This document shows, piece after piece, positions 9,425 through 18,339 of a stretch of 64,000 bases of DNA. Source of the DNA: M55B154 sp964345775. Its GTDB lineage: Bacteria; Spirochaetota; UBA4802; UB4802. The DNA lies in contig CAYFSO010000004.1 in NCBI GenBank assembly GCA_964345775.1, forward strand, positions 10,055 to 74,054, in the 5' to 3' direction. Within the stretch, counting starts at the first letter, position 1. Each line of letters opens with the position of its first letter. The notes beneath the pieces are model-generated. The model did no database searches, was not told where the DNA came from, and worked only from the letters and a program-made list of their open reading frames with translations. The position numbers were made by a program, and so were the translations under genes.

Positions 9425-10815
9425 TGCGAACCTTCCAGACGTATTACGATCAGAAGATTGTCAAAAGAATCGCTCTTTTCGGACACCGGCATCATGTCAA
9501 CAATGGAACGGGTTATCCTGTCCAGCGATTGAGAAGCCTTCTTTTCCAAAAGTTTGGCAACTTCATCCCTGTGCATTTCAATGTATTCCATGAAGGGAAC
9601 ACATCCCATGAACAGGAGGTCACCTTCTTTCAACTGCACTTTCTCAACTGCCCCTTTTTTGGGTTTCAGCTTCTTCAAACGTTTCGTCTTTTTTCCGGAA
9701 TACACAAATGGATTTGAATGGTTATGACAGCTCACCTGCAACTCGCCTGCCTGTGTAAGCATGGCATGGCATACCGACAATTCCTCGTCCATGATGTCAG
9801 CATCTTTTATGGTTTTCTGCAGTTTCTTTATACAATGCGACGGGGACAGGTGCATACGGGCATAACTGTGCAGCAGCGACTGCACCGACGGCATGTGAAG
9901 AGAGACCAGGGCAAGGCTGCCCAGCATATGAAATGACGAAATACGAACATCATCCGAATCCCCCTGGTTGACAAAGAGATCGAAGAATTCACGGGAACTG
10001 AGTGATCGGGACTGGTGATGCACCCGGACATTTACGGTGCCGTATTTCAGCGAAGTCTCTGGCACGAAACGTTGTTGAATACGCATGGCCAGCTCGTATT
10101 CTTTTTCAAGTTCCTTTTTCTGCACGATCTCTTTGAAGAAGAAACCATTCACTGTCAATGTGGCGATCTTCGAGGCAAAGGCCTTGAGCAGCATGATCTC
10201 CCGCTGCGAGAGCCTTCGTTTCAGGTCACCGATAATGATGAGGCCCAGGAATATATCATGGAAGTATATGGGAATCACCACCTCGCCATCCAGTTTCTCG
10301 ATCTCATGGATAATGGCACGCTCGAAATGTATTCCCTCGTTAAGCTGGCTCTTGATAATAACATCATCGGCTCCCCGTATAACCTTGAACAGTATGTTAT
10401 CATTCTCGATGTTTGCCTTGCGGATAACCCTTTTGCGCCTGTCCTTCTGGTAAAAGATGGTATACTCGTCCCTGTCATGGTAATAGAAAAGCAGCAGGCC
10501 ATACCGCACATGTATGCAGTTCAATATCTGGTCGAATATAGACTTGATCATGGCATCAAAGGATTCAATGGCAAGTATAGAATCCACGGCCTGGATGTAC
10601 AGGTCCATGTAGCGAACCGGTGAAACCTGGGTTTCTATTTTGTGAGAAAGATAGGTAAACAGTGGCAGGACGGTGATCGTAAGCAGCACCATGAACAGGA
10701 TGAACGCATGGCCCTCGTAGCCTGCCATGTGTACTATCCACGTGGTGGCAAAAATGATACCGATGAATACCACGTGAATCGATGGAATATAGAGGTTCTG
10801 GATTATTCTTTTCAT
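9421..10815 (-). CDS. Membrane GAF protein with a degenerate SpoIIE-type phosphatase domain (pseudophosphatase)
   Basis: This 464-residue protein has two N-terminal membrane helices (about 10-32 and 36-57) and a GAF-like domain (about 75-225). The C-terminal region (about 238-464) aligns by eye with the phosphatase domain of the next gene, including the leading helix KEYELAMRIQQRFVP. The catalytic motifs are altered. GDYFDF is replaced by REFFDL (276-281), the ADISGHG segment by SFHMLGSL, FTDGLTE by FMGCVPFME, and the terminal DD by DN. Metal binding and catalysis are therefore probably lost while the fold is kept. It overlaps the active phosphatase gene by 4 bases and tmk by 4 bases. A regulatory or scaffolding role beside the active enzyme is an inference. 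Confidence 0.85.
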   Translation of the reverse strand: MKRIIQNLYIPSIHVVFIGIIFATTWIVHMAGYEGHAFILFMVLLTITVLPLFTYLSHKIETQVSPVRYMDLYIQAVDSILAIESFDAMIKSIFDQILNCIHVRYGLLLFYYHDRDEYTIFYQKDRRKRVIRKANIENDNILFKVIRGADDVIIKSQLNEGIHFERAIIHEIEKLDGEVVIPIYFHDIFLGLIIIGDLKRRLSQREIMLLKAFASKIATLTVNGFFFKEIVQKKELEKEYELAMRIQQRFVPETSLKYGTVNVRVHHQSRSLSSREFFDLFVNQGDSDDVRISSFHMLGSLALVSLHMPSVQSLLHSYARMHLSPSHCIKKLQKTIKDADIMDEELSVCHAMLTQAGELQVSCHNHSNPFVYSGKKTKRLKKLKPKKGAVEKVQLKEGDLLFMGCVPFMEYIEMHRDEVAKLLEKKASQSLDRITRSIVDMMPVSEKSDSFDNLLIVIRLEGSQ

Positions 10816-11426
10816 ATACTCCCTGTTACCTGTTCAAGGTCATCCAGAATGGATGCAAACAGTTCATCCTCCGTTAATCTACCATCAAGCACCAGGAAAC
10901 TTTCATCTGCCAGATGAAGGTAATTTTCGCGTACCCGCTCCAAAAATTGCTTCTTCTCGAATATTTCTTCCTTTCCGGGATCCCGTGCTGCAACCCGGCC
11001 CAGGGCTGTATCCGGATCGATATCAATGAGGTATACCCTGTCGGGAACAGGAAAATCCCTTTCCCTGTTCATATCAACTATCTGCATGGGACTGTATTTC
11101 TTACCACCCTGGTAAGCAGCCGTTGAATAATAATACCTGTCCAGTATCACCAGCATTCCCTTTTCGATGGAAGGGATTATATTCGTTTTTACATCGTATT
11201 CCCGGTCAAGGATGAAAAGCTCCAGCTGATGCTCAACGTCCGCGTGGAAACTGCCATTAAGCATTTCCCTTATTTTCTTCCCCCACGGCCCCCCGGTTGG
11301 CTCCTGCAGCAAAACCGCGGGGATATGTTTTTTTTCACAGTAGCTGAAAAGAAGCCTGGCCTGCGTGGATTTACCTGAACCATCAATACCCTCGAACAGG
11401 ATGAACAATGGCAGATCCAGTTTCAT
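10812..11426 (-). CDS. tmk: Thymidylate kinase
   Basis: Tmk phosphorylates dTMP to dTDP in the cytoplasm. The 204-residue length is normal. The P-loop reads FEGIDGSGKST (residues 10-20). The DRYYYST motif, which corresponds to the family's DR(Y/H) segment, lies near residue 97. The TMP-binding region with LQEPTGGPWG is near 40. It overlaps the pgi stop upstream by 4 bases and the pseudophosphatase start downstream by 4 bases. This housekeeping gene is thus in the middle of a tightly packed operon with signalling genes. Confidence 0.95.
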   Translation of the reverse strand: MKLDLPLFILFEGIDGSGKSTQARLLFSYCEKKHIPAVLLQEPTGGPWGKKIREMLNGSFHADVEHQLELFILDREYDVKTNIIPSIEKGMLVILDRYYYSTAAYQGGKKYSPMQIVDMNRERDFPVPDRVYLIDIDPDTALGRVAARDPGKEEIFEKKQFLERVRENYLHLADESFLVLDGRLTEDELFASILDDLEQVTGSI

Positions 11427-12820
11427 ACAATGTACTTGTCGTCCTTTTTGTACCCCCGGTCAAACTTCTGCTTGAACTCGTCAAAACCCGGCCGCTCGAG
11501 AAGCCCGAAAGTAAACTTTTTGCCTATCTCAACAGCAGGCTGATCAAAGGGATTTATATTGTAGAGATATCCCGCGTAAGCCGTCTGCATCTCCAGGAAC
11601 ATGACCAGTTCCCCAATCGAGGTTGCGTTAAGCCTGTCAAGCATAAGTGCAGCACTTGGGCGACCTGCTTCCTTGAGTGCCAGCTCGGTAGCAGATTCTT
11701 CGAAACCGTTCAGCTTTCTCAGGCTTTTACGGGAAAGGTAGTTCATCTCGGGCATGTCATCATAGAATTCAGGGATGGTAACGTCACTATCAAATTCGTT
11801 CAGCTTAAGAAAGGTGATCACCTTGTCATTGGGCCCCTCCAGGTAAAGCTGCAACTGCGAATGCTGGTCAATGGTACCAAGGGCGGCCACGGGTGTCAGC
11901 CCGGTCATTACCTCGTTGTTATTAACGTCATACCTTTTACCCAGCGATTCAGCCCACAGCTGCCGGTACCAGTCGGCGAAGAGAGAAAGCTTCCTGGTAT
12001 AGGGCATCAGCACGTTGATACGCTTGTTCTTGCGAATATCAAAAAGATAATGGAATGTTGCATTCAGCAGGGGAGCATTATGGAAGAGGGATTTCCCTGA
12101 ATACTTTTCAATAATATTTCGAGCACCGGCAAGCAGGCCCTCCGCGTCTATTCCAATAAACTCAGCCATGACCAGCCCAACCGCTGAAAGAACGGAAAAA
12201 CGTCCTCCCACGTTTGAAGGTACCGGGAACGTAGCAAAACCTTCCTCCTCTGCCACTTTACGAAGCACACCTTTTTGAGGATCAGTTATAGCCACGATGT
12301 GCTCCCTGTACCTGTCACCAACCGCCTTTTTCAACGCGTCAAGCATGATGGCAAAATTTGCGTTCGTTTCCGTTGTGCCGCCTGATTTTGAAATGACCAG
12401 GAAAATGGTCCGTGACACGTCAATCACGTCCTCCATTGAATGGATCTCGTAGGGGTCAACGTTATCAAAGAAGTACACCCTGTACCGTCCCTTTCTCTGT
12501 TCGTCGCTCAGCTCATTCAGGTAGAGATGTGACAGGGAATTCTTCAATGCCTGGGGCCCCAGTGCCGAACCGCCGATGCCCACCACGGCGATTGTATTGA
12601 ACCGGTCACCGCACCTGTCCCTGAATGCACGAATGGAAGGAACCATATCTTCGTCGTAGGGAACCTCCAGGAAGCCAAGGTCTCCCCGCTTTTTTTCCTC
12701 TGCCATCCGGGAATTTGCCTTTTCTGTCAACTGGGATACCGTGTCAAGTTCTTCAGGGGATATTCCGTGTTCATCACCCACATGATGGTTCATCAGGTAA
12801 TTGTAATCGAAGGTAATCAT
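11423..12820 (-). CDS. pgi: Glucose-6-phosphate isomerase
   Basis: Pgi interconverts glucose 6-phosphate and fructose 6-phosphate in glycolysis. The 465-residue product is of the shorter bacterial type, compared with about 550 residues in E. coli. Visible family signatures are VVGIGGSALGPQAL near residue 79, the sugar-phosphate SIS segment SKSGGTTETNANF near 145, and the C-terminal region with the conserved QPAVEIGK. It is the first gene of a run on the minus strand that continues into tmk with a 4-base overlap. The upstream gap of 138 bases to the Sua5 gene presumably carries its promoter, though I see no convincing one. Confidence 0.96.
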   Translation of the reverse strand: MITFDYNYLMNHHVGDEHGISPEELDTVSQLTEKANSRMAEEKKRGDLGFLEVPYDEDMVPSIRAFRDRCGDRFNTIAVVGIGGSALGPQALKNSLSHLYLNELSDEQRKGRYRVYFFDNVDPYEIHSMEDVIDVSRTIFLVISKSGGTTETNANFAIMLDALKKAVGDRYREHIVAITDPQKGVLRKVAEEEGFATFPVPSNVGGRFSVLSAVGLVMAEFIGIDAEGLLAGARNIIEKYSGKSLFHNAPLLNATFHYLFDIRKNKRINVLMPYTRKLSLFADWYRQLWAESLGKRYDVNNNEVMTGLTPVAALGTIDQHSQLQLYLEGPNDKVITFLKLNEFDSDVTIPEFYDDMPEMNYLSRKSLRKLNGFEESATELALKEAGRPSAALMLDRLNATSIGELVMFLEMQTAYAGYLYNINPFDQPAVEIGKKFTFGLLERPGFDEFKQKFDRGYKKDDKYIV

Positions 12821-12958
12821 ATATTCACTCTCCAGGACAAATTTTCATTTTTAAGGATAATACAGTTTCTCGTCCCAGAAGGGACTTCTGCATACATGTA
12901 CAACAGGAACTATAAAAATTATACTGTGAACGGCAAGTTGTCAATCACAATTGCAGGA

Positions 12959-13927
12959 TCAGCCGGCAGTCCTGGCCGCAGCCTTTCGCAACCTGTCCAT
13001 AATGGCCCTGCCAAGTCCTTCCTCGGGCACTTTCTGCGCGTATATACACGTCAGCCCCATTCCGTCAAGCCTGTGCAGGCAGTCAAAAAGCCTTGCCGCG
13101 GCCTTTCGAAGCGAGCCTTCGGGTGAAAGCACCTCGACCGGGGATAAGGCTGTATCCATATCAGGCACGGTGAATGCCAGGATACCCTGATGCGATGACA
13201 GGTTTTGTATTTCATCTATTGCATCCACCAGTATTACAGGTGTTGAAGGTGAGTAATGATAGGGAAGCTGTCCGGGAGCCTGTGGATCACCTGTTTTTTC
13301 TTTCTCGTACAGTTTCCCGGTGACATCCTCTATATTCTCCGCGGGCAGCCCCCCGTGCCGAAGAACGGTGCAACCCGACTCATCCATTCCAACAATGGTT
13401 GACTCCACTCCAACGGCACATGGGCCACCGTCAAGTATCATATCCACCCTGTTACCCAGCTGACGCGCCACGTGGGCCGCGCTTGTGGGGCTGATGTAGC
13501 CAAAAGGGTTGGCACTGGGCGCTGCAAGCGGGGTACCTGATTCGCCAATAAGCCGGCGGGCAATGTCATGGGCAGGCATACGTATTCCAACCGTGTCAAG
13601 TCCGGCAGTCACGATATCGGGCACATTCCCGGATTTCGGGAGCACCATGGTGAAGGGACCCGGCCAGAATCGGTGCGCACATTCACGTCCCACACCAGGG
13701 ATGCTGGCAGCAACCATGTCAAGCTGCTGTATATCACCAATATGCACGATAAGCGGATCGAAAAACGGACGCTGCTTGGCTTCGAAAATACGGGCCACCG
13801 CCTCGGGATTGAACGCGTCGGCCCCCAGTCCGTACACCGTCTCGGTGGGAAAGGCCACTATCCCGCCATCCCTGATCACACCTGCAGCACGACGTATGTT
13901 CTCTTCTGTTGCTGGTAAGGGTTTCAT
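12959..13927 (-). CDS. L-threonylcarbamoyladenylate synthase, Sua5 type
   Basis: This enzyme makes the threonylcarbamoyl-AMP used for the t6A37 tRNA modification. The 322-residue length indicates the two-domain Sua5/YwlC form rather than the short TsaC/YrdC form. The YrdC domain covers about residues 12-205, with FPTETVYGLGADA near 26 and the KQRPFFDPLIVHI segment near 50. The C-terminal Sua5 domain follows the typical linker PGQLPYHYSPSTPVIL near 230-245. It faces the small membrane protein gene at 14096 across a 168-base divergent gap. Confidence 0.95.
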   Translation of the reverse strand: MKPLPATEENIRRAAGVIRDGGIVAFPTETVYGLGADAFNPEAVARIFEAKQRPFFDPLIVHIGDIQQLDMVAASIPGVGRECAHRFWPGPFTMVLPKSGNVPDIVTAGLDTVGIRMPAHDIARRLIGESGTPLAAPSANPFGYISPTSAAHVARQLGNRVDMILDGGPCAVGVESTIVGMDESGCTVLRHGGLPAENIEDVTGKLYEKEKTGDPQAPGQLPYHYSPSTPVILVDAIDEIQNLSSHQGILAFTVPDMDTALSPVEVLSPEGSLRKAAARLFDCLHRLDGMGLTCIYAQKVPEEGLGRAIMDRLRKAAARTAG

Positions 13928-14028
13928 TTATGAATATCTTCCGTAATCAAAGTACTAAAAAAACATACCAGTGCATGTAATCCAGCACAGGCGGCATGTC
14001 AACCAGCAAAATAATATTATTACTTCAG

Positions 14029-14058
14029 TTGACATGTCAAATATCACTCTCGTATACT
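14029..14058 (+). promoter_or_regulatory. Strong sigma70-like promoter with a palindrome over the -35 box
   Basis: TTGACA (14029-14034) is followed after 18 bases by TATACT (14053-14058), about 38 bases before the ATG at 14096. The -35 is half of a perfect 12-base palindrome, TTGACATGTCAA (14029-14040). The half-site CATGTCAA occurs again at 13995-14002, so an operator is plausible. Confidence 0.6.
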
Positions 14059-14095
14059 GATGTCATCACACTTATCATAAAAGAGGACAGCACCA

Positions 14096-14590
14096 ATGAC
14101 AACCTTCATCAGTAAAACGCTATCACCATGTATAATCACCGTTTCCATCATTATATTATTCTCATCGGCCTCCTTTGCTATCGGCAACAATGGTTTTGGA
14201 ATTGGCTTCGTGCTTGGCGATCCTTCGGCAATTACCATGAAATATTTTATCAACCATCAACATGCCGTTGATGCCGGGATAGGTGACGCGGCCGGTGACG
14301 GGTTCTACCTTTACGGGGATTACCTTCTGCATTTCCCGGGCATTATACCGGTTGAACGGTTCACGCTGTACCTTGGCGGAGGCGCAGCATTTCACAACTT
14401 CGAAAAAAATCGGAGACACGAAGATGACGTGGATGAGAACCGGATCGAGGCACGTATGCCGGTGGGGGTGGAGTTTGAAACCCCTGAAATACCCCTTGGC
14501 ATATTTCTCGAGATCGTACCGGCAATGCGTCTGTCACCTGATGTAGACTTTGAACTGCGTGCCGGTCTTGGCATGCGATACTTTTTCTGA
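14096..14590 (+). CDS. Small exported protein, outer-membrane-like, function unknown
   Basis: The 164-residue product has a signal peptide (about residues 1-28, ending SASFA). The rest is glycine- and aromatic-rich alternating sequence: FGIGFVLGDPSAITMKYF, then GFYLYGDYLLHF, then LYLGGGAAFHNFE. It ends in the aromatic residues MRYFF, as many outer-membrane beta-barrels do. I do not recognise a named family. The start is supported by AGAGGA 7 bases before the ATG and by the strong promoter upstream. The stop is immediately adjacent to the stop of the hemerythrin remnant on the other strand, so the two genes converge with no spacer. Confidence 0.75.
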   Translation: MTTFISKTLSPCIITVSIIILFSSASFAIGNNGFGIGFVLGDPSAITMKYFINHQHAVDAGIGDAAGDGFYLYGDYLLHFPGIIPVERFTLYLGGGAAFHNFEKNRRHEDDVDENRIEARMPVGVEFETPEIPLGIFLEIVPAMRLSPDVDFELRAGLGMRYFF

Positions 14591-14827
14591 TTATTGCACA
14601 CCCTCCTGGTTGAAAAACTCGCTGTATTCCATATCTTCACCCATAATATGGACGTGAAGCCAGTCAACCATGAAGGCCAAAAATTCCAGCATATCCATGT
14701 TCCCTGTTTTATGATCAGCCAGGTATCCGTTTACCTTTTTTTTCAAGGCTTCATGCTGATTTATATGCTGCTCATCTATGGATGGGACTTTCACGCTCAA
14801 CGCATCACTCCAGCTAAAAAGTGCCGT
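14591..14827 (-). pseudogene. Decayed bacteriohemerythrin with an internal deletion and no standard start
   Basis: Reading the minus strand in one open frame gives LFSWSDALSVKVPSIDEQH, the N-terminal pattern of bacteriohemerythrins (W...L.V.V..IDEQH). The sequence passes directly into HEALKKKVNGYL and then FMVDWLHVHIMGEDMEYSEFF, the pattern of the last two helices. About 60 residues that normally lie between, including the helix with HF..EE iron ligands, are missing. An in-frame deletion between two similar histidine motifs would explain this. A GGAGGA sequence lies at 14831-14836, but the following in-frame codons are GTT and ACG rather than ATG. A TTG at 14800 would give a 69-residue product. 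Without the missing ligands a normal di-iron site is unlikely. It follows the sulfatase gene on the same strand. Confidence 0.7.
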
Positions 14828-14863
14828 AACTCCTCCAGCATTATTATGATATGTTAAAAGAAC

Positions 14864-17191
14864 TTATTGGGCAGGTTCCTTTTCCCCGTCCTGGATATAT
14901 CCCCACTGTTTCAGAAGGGTATGCATTTCACTGGATATCCTGTTCTCCGCTGCCACCTGTCGTATGCCTCCCTGTACCGGCACGTGCCAGAATGCAGCTC
15001 CAGGTTCGGCCAGAGAAAGCATCTCCCCGGGGGGCACACCCTGCAGCATTTTTTGGGAGGGATCAAGGTGAAAGGTTGAGGCGGGGTATCCGTGCACCGG
15101 CAACAGGTATTCACCTGTGAGAACTGTTGTTCTCCTCCCCGTGGAAAGAACGGTTCTGGCATCTGCCGGAATGGTCTGGTATACTATGCGGTCACCCTTC
15201 TTCAGTCTGAACCTGTACAGCTTCCTGTTTACGCGCGAGAGAACTGACTCATTACCTGTAACTTCAGCATCATAGATAAAGCCGGTTGGAGCGAATATTG
15301 ATCCACTGAGATCTGATCCCGCAGCCATTATCACGTTATCCGGCTGTTTAAACCGCATGCGGTGCAGATGCTCACGCATCTCGCGTACCTTTTCGGGCAT
15401 TCGAGGTGCCAGGTTATTCAGTTCAAGTGGGTCTTCCCTGCAATTATACAGCTCTGAATACTCATTCACCAGATGCCCTCCCCAGTGCCATGGCCTTGTG
15501 CCGAATCCGTAAAAACGCTCGGCGTATTTCCAGCCATCAATTCGAACCGAGTACATTTTTCTGCCCTCCGAATACAGTGGCAGGTTCTTTTTTAATTTCC
15601 CTTTCATCATGGGAACAAGTGATGTACCCGAGTAATTTTCCGGGACCTGCATGCCCAGCATCTCAACCAGGGTAGGTACAATATCAATACTGCGCACCTG
15701 GTACTTGACCTTTTTATTTTTCGGCCCTTTCTGCTTTACCGGTTTTATTATAAGTGGCGTATGCAGTTCTTCATCATACTGCGTCTGCCCATGACTGAAA
15801 ATTGCCAGCCGGTCAGTATAAGGACTTATCGAGTGCTGGGGATGAAAGACTTCACCATGATCAGAAGTGATTACGATGATCGTATTATCATACAGGCCGA
15901 GCGTCTTCAGGGTCTCAATAACCTTACCAATATGATCATCAGAATAGGCTACTTCCCCGAGGTACCGGTTGAACCAGCCGTGGTATCCTCCTTCCAACCC
16001 CCTGGTTTTCTTACGGTATTCAGGTGGAGGAATGTAATGGCTGTGAGGAGCATTGTAGTTCACGAAAAGGAAAAAATTCCGATGCCTGTTCTCTCTCAGC
16101 CAGGAAACCACCTCACCGGTAATATCCCGTGTATCTTCACACTGTGTCTGGTACTCTGATAGTTCATCAAAGCCCAGGTCTACACCAATTCCGCTGTAAT
16201 CCAGCATGAACGCGTTATTACCGATTGACGCAGTTACAAACCCCTTTTGTTTCAGCAGCATGTTAACGGGGAGGACACCACTTTTCCTGTAAAAATATTT
16301 CTTTTCAGCACTGCTGACCATGAATCCGTAGAAGTTGATCCCTGTGGATGAACCCTGTGTTGATGCCAGCATGGCAATTGTGGCAGGCCTTGTCCAGTTC
16401 GACACGCTGAAATGCCTCGTGAACACCACCCCTTCCCTGGCAACGGCATCCATAGCCGGCGTTATATCATATTTCGGAACAACGCACTGCACCGCATCAG
16501 CCCGCATGGCGTCGACACATATAAACACAACCGACGGCATGGAGGTATCACCACTTACACGGTTAAATACGCGCGGGATCCCCATGAAGCAATGCTCAAT
16601 GTGCCTTGATGAGCTTTTAAAAGACACCTCCAGGCGAGACTTATCTGAATGCGGCGGCAGCTGAACGGTACAATCGCTCCATTCCTTTACGGGGATACCG
16701 TCCCCGTCCGTACCACTTCTTTCCAGGGCAGTCTTTCTATCTCCGTCAACCAGGAATAGTTTCAGTTTACCATTTATACTTTTACCCCGGGATTTCAGCC
16801 CTGCAAGGCTGAAGGTAAGGGTTGAATGATCATCGAATCCGGGCAACGGAAGTGTGAATGTACATGGCTCATTATTCGAAGAACCAAGATAATAGGCTTT
16901 TTTCATGTGGAACCACATCTTCTGGCTGTCCATTTCAAAGGTAACCCGAAGAAGAGGGGTATTATCATCTTCACGAGGGTCCCTGAAAATTTTTGGGTCC
17001 ACCGTGACCATTGCGATCTTCTGCTGAAGCCTTTCATCATCATACACGGCCTCATCGGCCAGCAAAGACAGGTCTGCCAGCAATTGCTCAGCATATTCAC
17101 CACCGGACCCGCCGGTACAGGAGGCCAGCATGGGCACAACAAAGAATAGCAAACCCATCAACACGCAATGTAGTTTATACCGTACTGTCAA
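14864..17191 (-). CDS. Lipid-anchored sulfatase-family protein
   Basis: The 775-residue protein has a lipoprotein signal with lipobox LASC (Cys25). Residues about 50-210 form an extra N-terminal domain. The sulfatase/alkaline-phosphatase core begins at VVFICVDAMRAD (221-232), whose Asp227 is a metal ligand, and continues past the SDHGE metal motif. The position of the catalytic residue reads SNWTRPA (264-270). The Cys/Ser-x-Pro-x-Arg signature of formylglycine sulfatases is absent, and Thr267 or Ser264 would be the nucleophile candidate. This pattern (WT.P) is seen in atypical family members, so the protein could be a phosphatase, a phosphotransferase or a sulfatase. It probably acts on an envelope or extracellular substrate. 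Confidence 0.85.
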   Translation of the reverse strand: MTVRYKLHCVLMGLLFFVVPMLASCTGGSGGEYAEQLLADLSLLADEAVYDDERLQQKIAMVTVDPKIFRDPREDDNTPLLRVTFEMDSQKMWFHMKKAYYLGSSNNEPCTFTLPLPGFDDHSTLTFSLAGLKSRGKSINGKLKLFLVDGDRKTALERSGTDGDGIPVKEWSDCTVQLPPHSDKSRLEVSFKSSSRHIEHCFMGIPRVFNRVSGDTSMPSVVFICVDAMRADAVQCVVPKYDITPAMDAVAREGVVFTRHFSVSNWTRPATIAMLASTQGSSTGINFYGFMVSSAEKKYFYRKSGVLPVNMLLKQKGFVTASIGNNAFMLDYSGIGVDLGFDELSEYQTQCEDTRDITGEVVSWLRENRHRNFFLFVNYNAPHSHYIPPPEYRKKTRGLEGGYHGWFNRYLGEVAYSDDHIGKVIETLKTLGLYDNTIIVITSDHGEVFHPQHSISPYTDRLAIFSHGQTQYDEELHTPLIIKPVKQKGPKNKKVKYQVRSIDIVPTLVEMLGMQVPENYSGTSLVPMMKGKLKKNLPLYSEGRKMYSVRIDGWKYAERFYGFGTRPWHWGGHLVNEYSELYNCREDPLELNNLAPRMPEKVREMREHLHRMRFKQPDNVIMAAGSDLSGSIFAPTGFIYDAEVTGNESVLSRVNRKLYRFRLKKGDRIVYQTIPADARTVLSTGRRTTVLTGEYLLPVHGYPASTFHLDPSQKMLQGVPPGEMLSLAEPGAAFWHVPVQGGIRQVAAENRISSEMHTLLKQWGYIQDGEKEPAQ

Positions 17192-17302
17192 TTCAACCTC
17201 ACCGCAGACATTTGCCGTATTTATTTATCAGTTCATAATTTCTTCAGGATAACATCTGCGTCAAGACATTAATGCCTAAAACGGGTTGACTTTCATTAAC
17301 GA

Positions 17303-18046
17303 ATGCTGCACCTATTGAACATGATCATCTTACGGTACATATATATATTCCTCATAATCCTGTTACTGTTATGTGCAATGACCCTTCACGGCTGTTCCCG
17401 CAAGCCGGGCATTCTGCATGAAATAAAACCCCGGCAAAACCCGTATACACAAATGATGGGCAAGAACAAAAACTGTGCACGGATACGCACCCGCATGGCT
17501 GATGTAGCCATCGAACCCCTGGATAACAGGTCATGGAAGAAACTCCTGGACCATGAAATATTTAGAGGTAAAGAGGGGAATATTCAGTTTCGCTATCCGC
17601 GCCTCTATTTTTTCAAACTTATCATACATAATAACACCTCCCGGCCTGTTAACCTGGACAGGGTACTATTAAAGGCCGGGGACGAGGAATTTCACTCGCT
17701 TTCCACCAGTGATGTGAAAAAAAAATGTGCTTCGCCAGCGTATTCGGTTTTTAATTTCAAGGCCATGTTATCACAGTACAGGGTATTGACCGACAAAGTC
17801 TGCATGGATAAGATTGATCTCAGCAGGGAGATCATATTTACCAGGTACCAGTTCATCCCCCCGGGGGACTCAATACTGCGGCTGGTAGCGTTTCCATGGA
17901 TCCCCGTGCAGTACCGTGAATTCGTCGTGTCCGTAGAACTTCGAAATGCTGCTGATAAAAAAATCGTTGATTTCACAATGGATAGGCTGGAGTATAGGAC
18001 ACGAGGATCACATTTCAGGTCACCTTCAGGAGAAAAACAGCCATGA
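17303..18046 (+). CDS. Putative lipoprotein of unknown function
   Basis: The 247-residue product begins with a long hydrophobic stretch followed by the lipobox-like LHGC (Cys31), so it is probably a lipoprotein. An internal start at 17321 (MIILRYIYIF) would shorten the signal. The mature part has a beta-rich middle region (FKLIIHNNTSRPVNLDRVLL) that resembles immunoglobulin-like or DUF-type periplasmic domains, but I cannot name it. No clear ribosome-binding site is visible at either start. Its stop overlaps the gatC start by 4 bases, so it is the first gene of a three-gene operon with gatC and thpR. Confidence 0.7.
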   Translation: MLHLLNMIILRYIYIFLIILLLLCAMTLHGCSRKPGILHEIKPRQNPYTQMMGKNKNCARIRTRMADVAIEPLDNRSWKKLLDHEIFRGKEGNIQFRYPRLYFFKLIIHNNTSRPVNLDRVLLKAGDEEFHSLSTSDVKKKCASPAYSVFNFKAMLSQYRVLTDKVCMDKIDLSREIIFTRYQFIPPGDSILRLVAFPWIPVQYREFVVSVELRNAADKKIVDFTMDRLEYRTRGSHFRSPSGEKQP

Positions 18047-18339
18047 AAATAGACAGCAGTGTTATTAACAGGGTATCAGAACTGGCAAGGCTTGAACTGT
18101 CAGAACAGGAGAAGGAAGAATTTTCCAGGCAGCTTTCAGAAATAATTGAATACGTTGAAAAGATCAACCAGCTGGATACTGCGAGCGTGGATCCCGCGGA
18201 TCATATCGTCCCCCTCTCCAATGTTTTCAGGGAAGACAGTGTGCACAATTCACTGCCGCAGAAAGCCCTTGAAGAGATTGCTCCCCGTTTCGAAGATGGA
18301 CACGTAGTAGTACCACGCATCATAGAGGAGATGGAATGA
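18043..18339 (+). CDS. gatC: Aspartyl/glutamyl-tRNA amidotransferase subunit C
   Basis: GatC is the small subunit of the GatCAB complex, which amidates mischarged Glu-tRNA(Gln) or Asp-tRNA(Asn). The 98-residue length is normal. The helical N-terminus with VSELARLELSEQEKEEF (about residues 7-23) and the LREDSV-like segment FREDSVHNSL near 64 are typical of the family. The gatA and gatB genes are not next to it. It overlaps the lipoprotein gene upstream and thpR downstream by 4 bases each, so all three are translationally coupled. Confidence 0.95.
   Translation: MKIDSSVINRVSELARLELSEQEKEEFSRQLSEIIEYVEKINQLDTASVDPADHIVPLSNVFREDSVHNSLPQKALEEIAPRFEDGHVVVPRIIEEME

Noticed and set aside
11408..12100. 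A 230-codon open frame on the plus strand
   Set aside because: It is antisense to pgi, has no family-like motifs, and arises from the codon bias of the opposite gene.
14798..14841. Normal start codons for the hemerythrin-like frame
   Set aside because: The ATG at 14841-14839 is in another frame and stops after 14 codons, and the TTG at 14800 cuts off the conserved FSWSDA segment.
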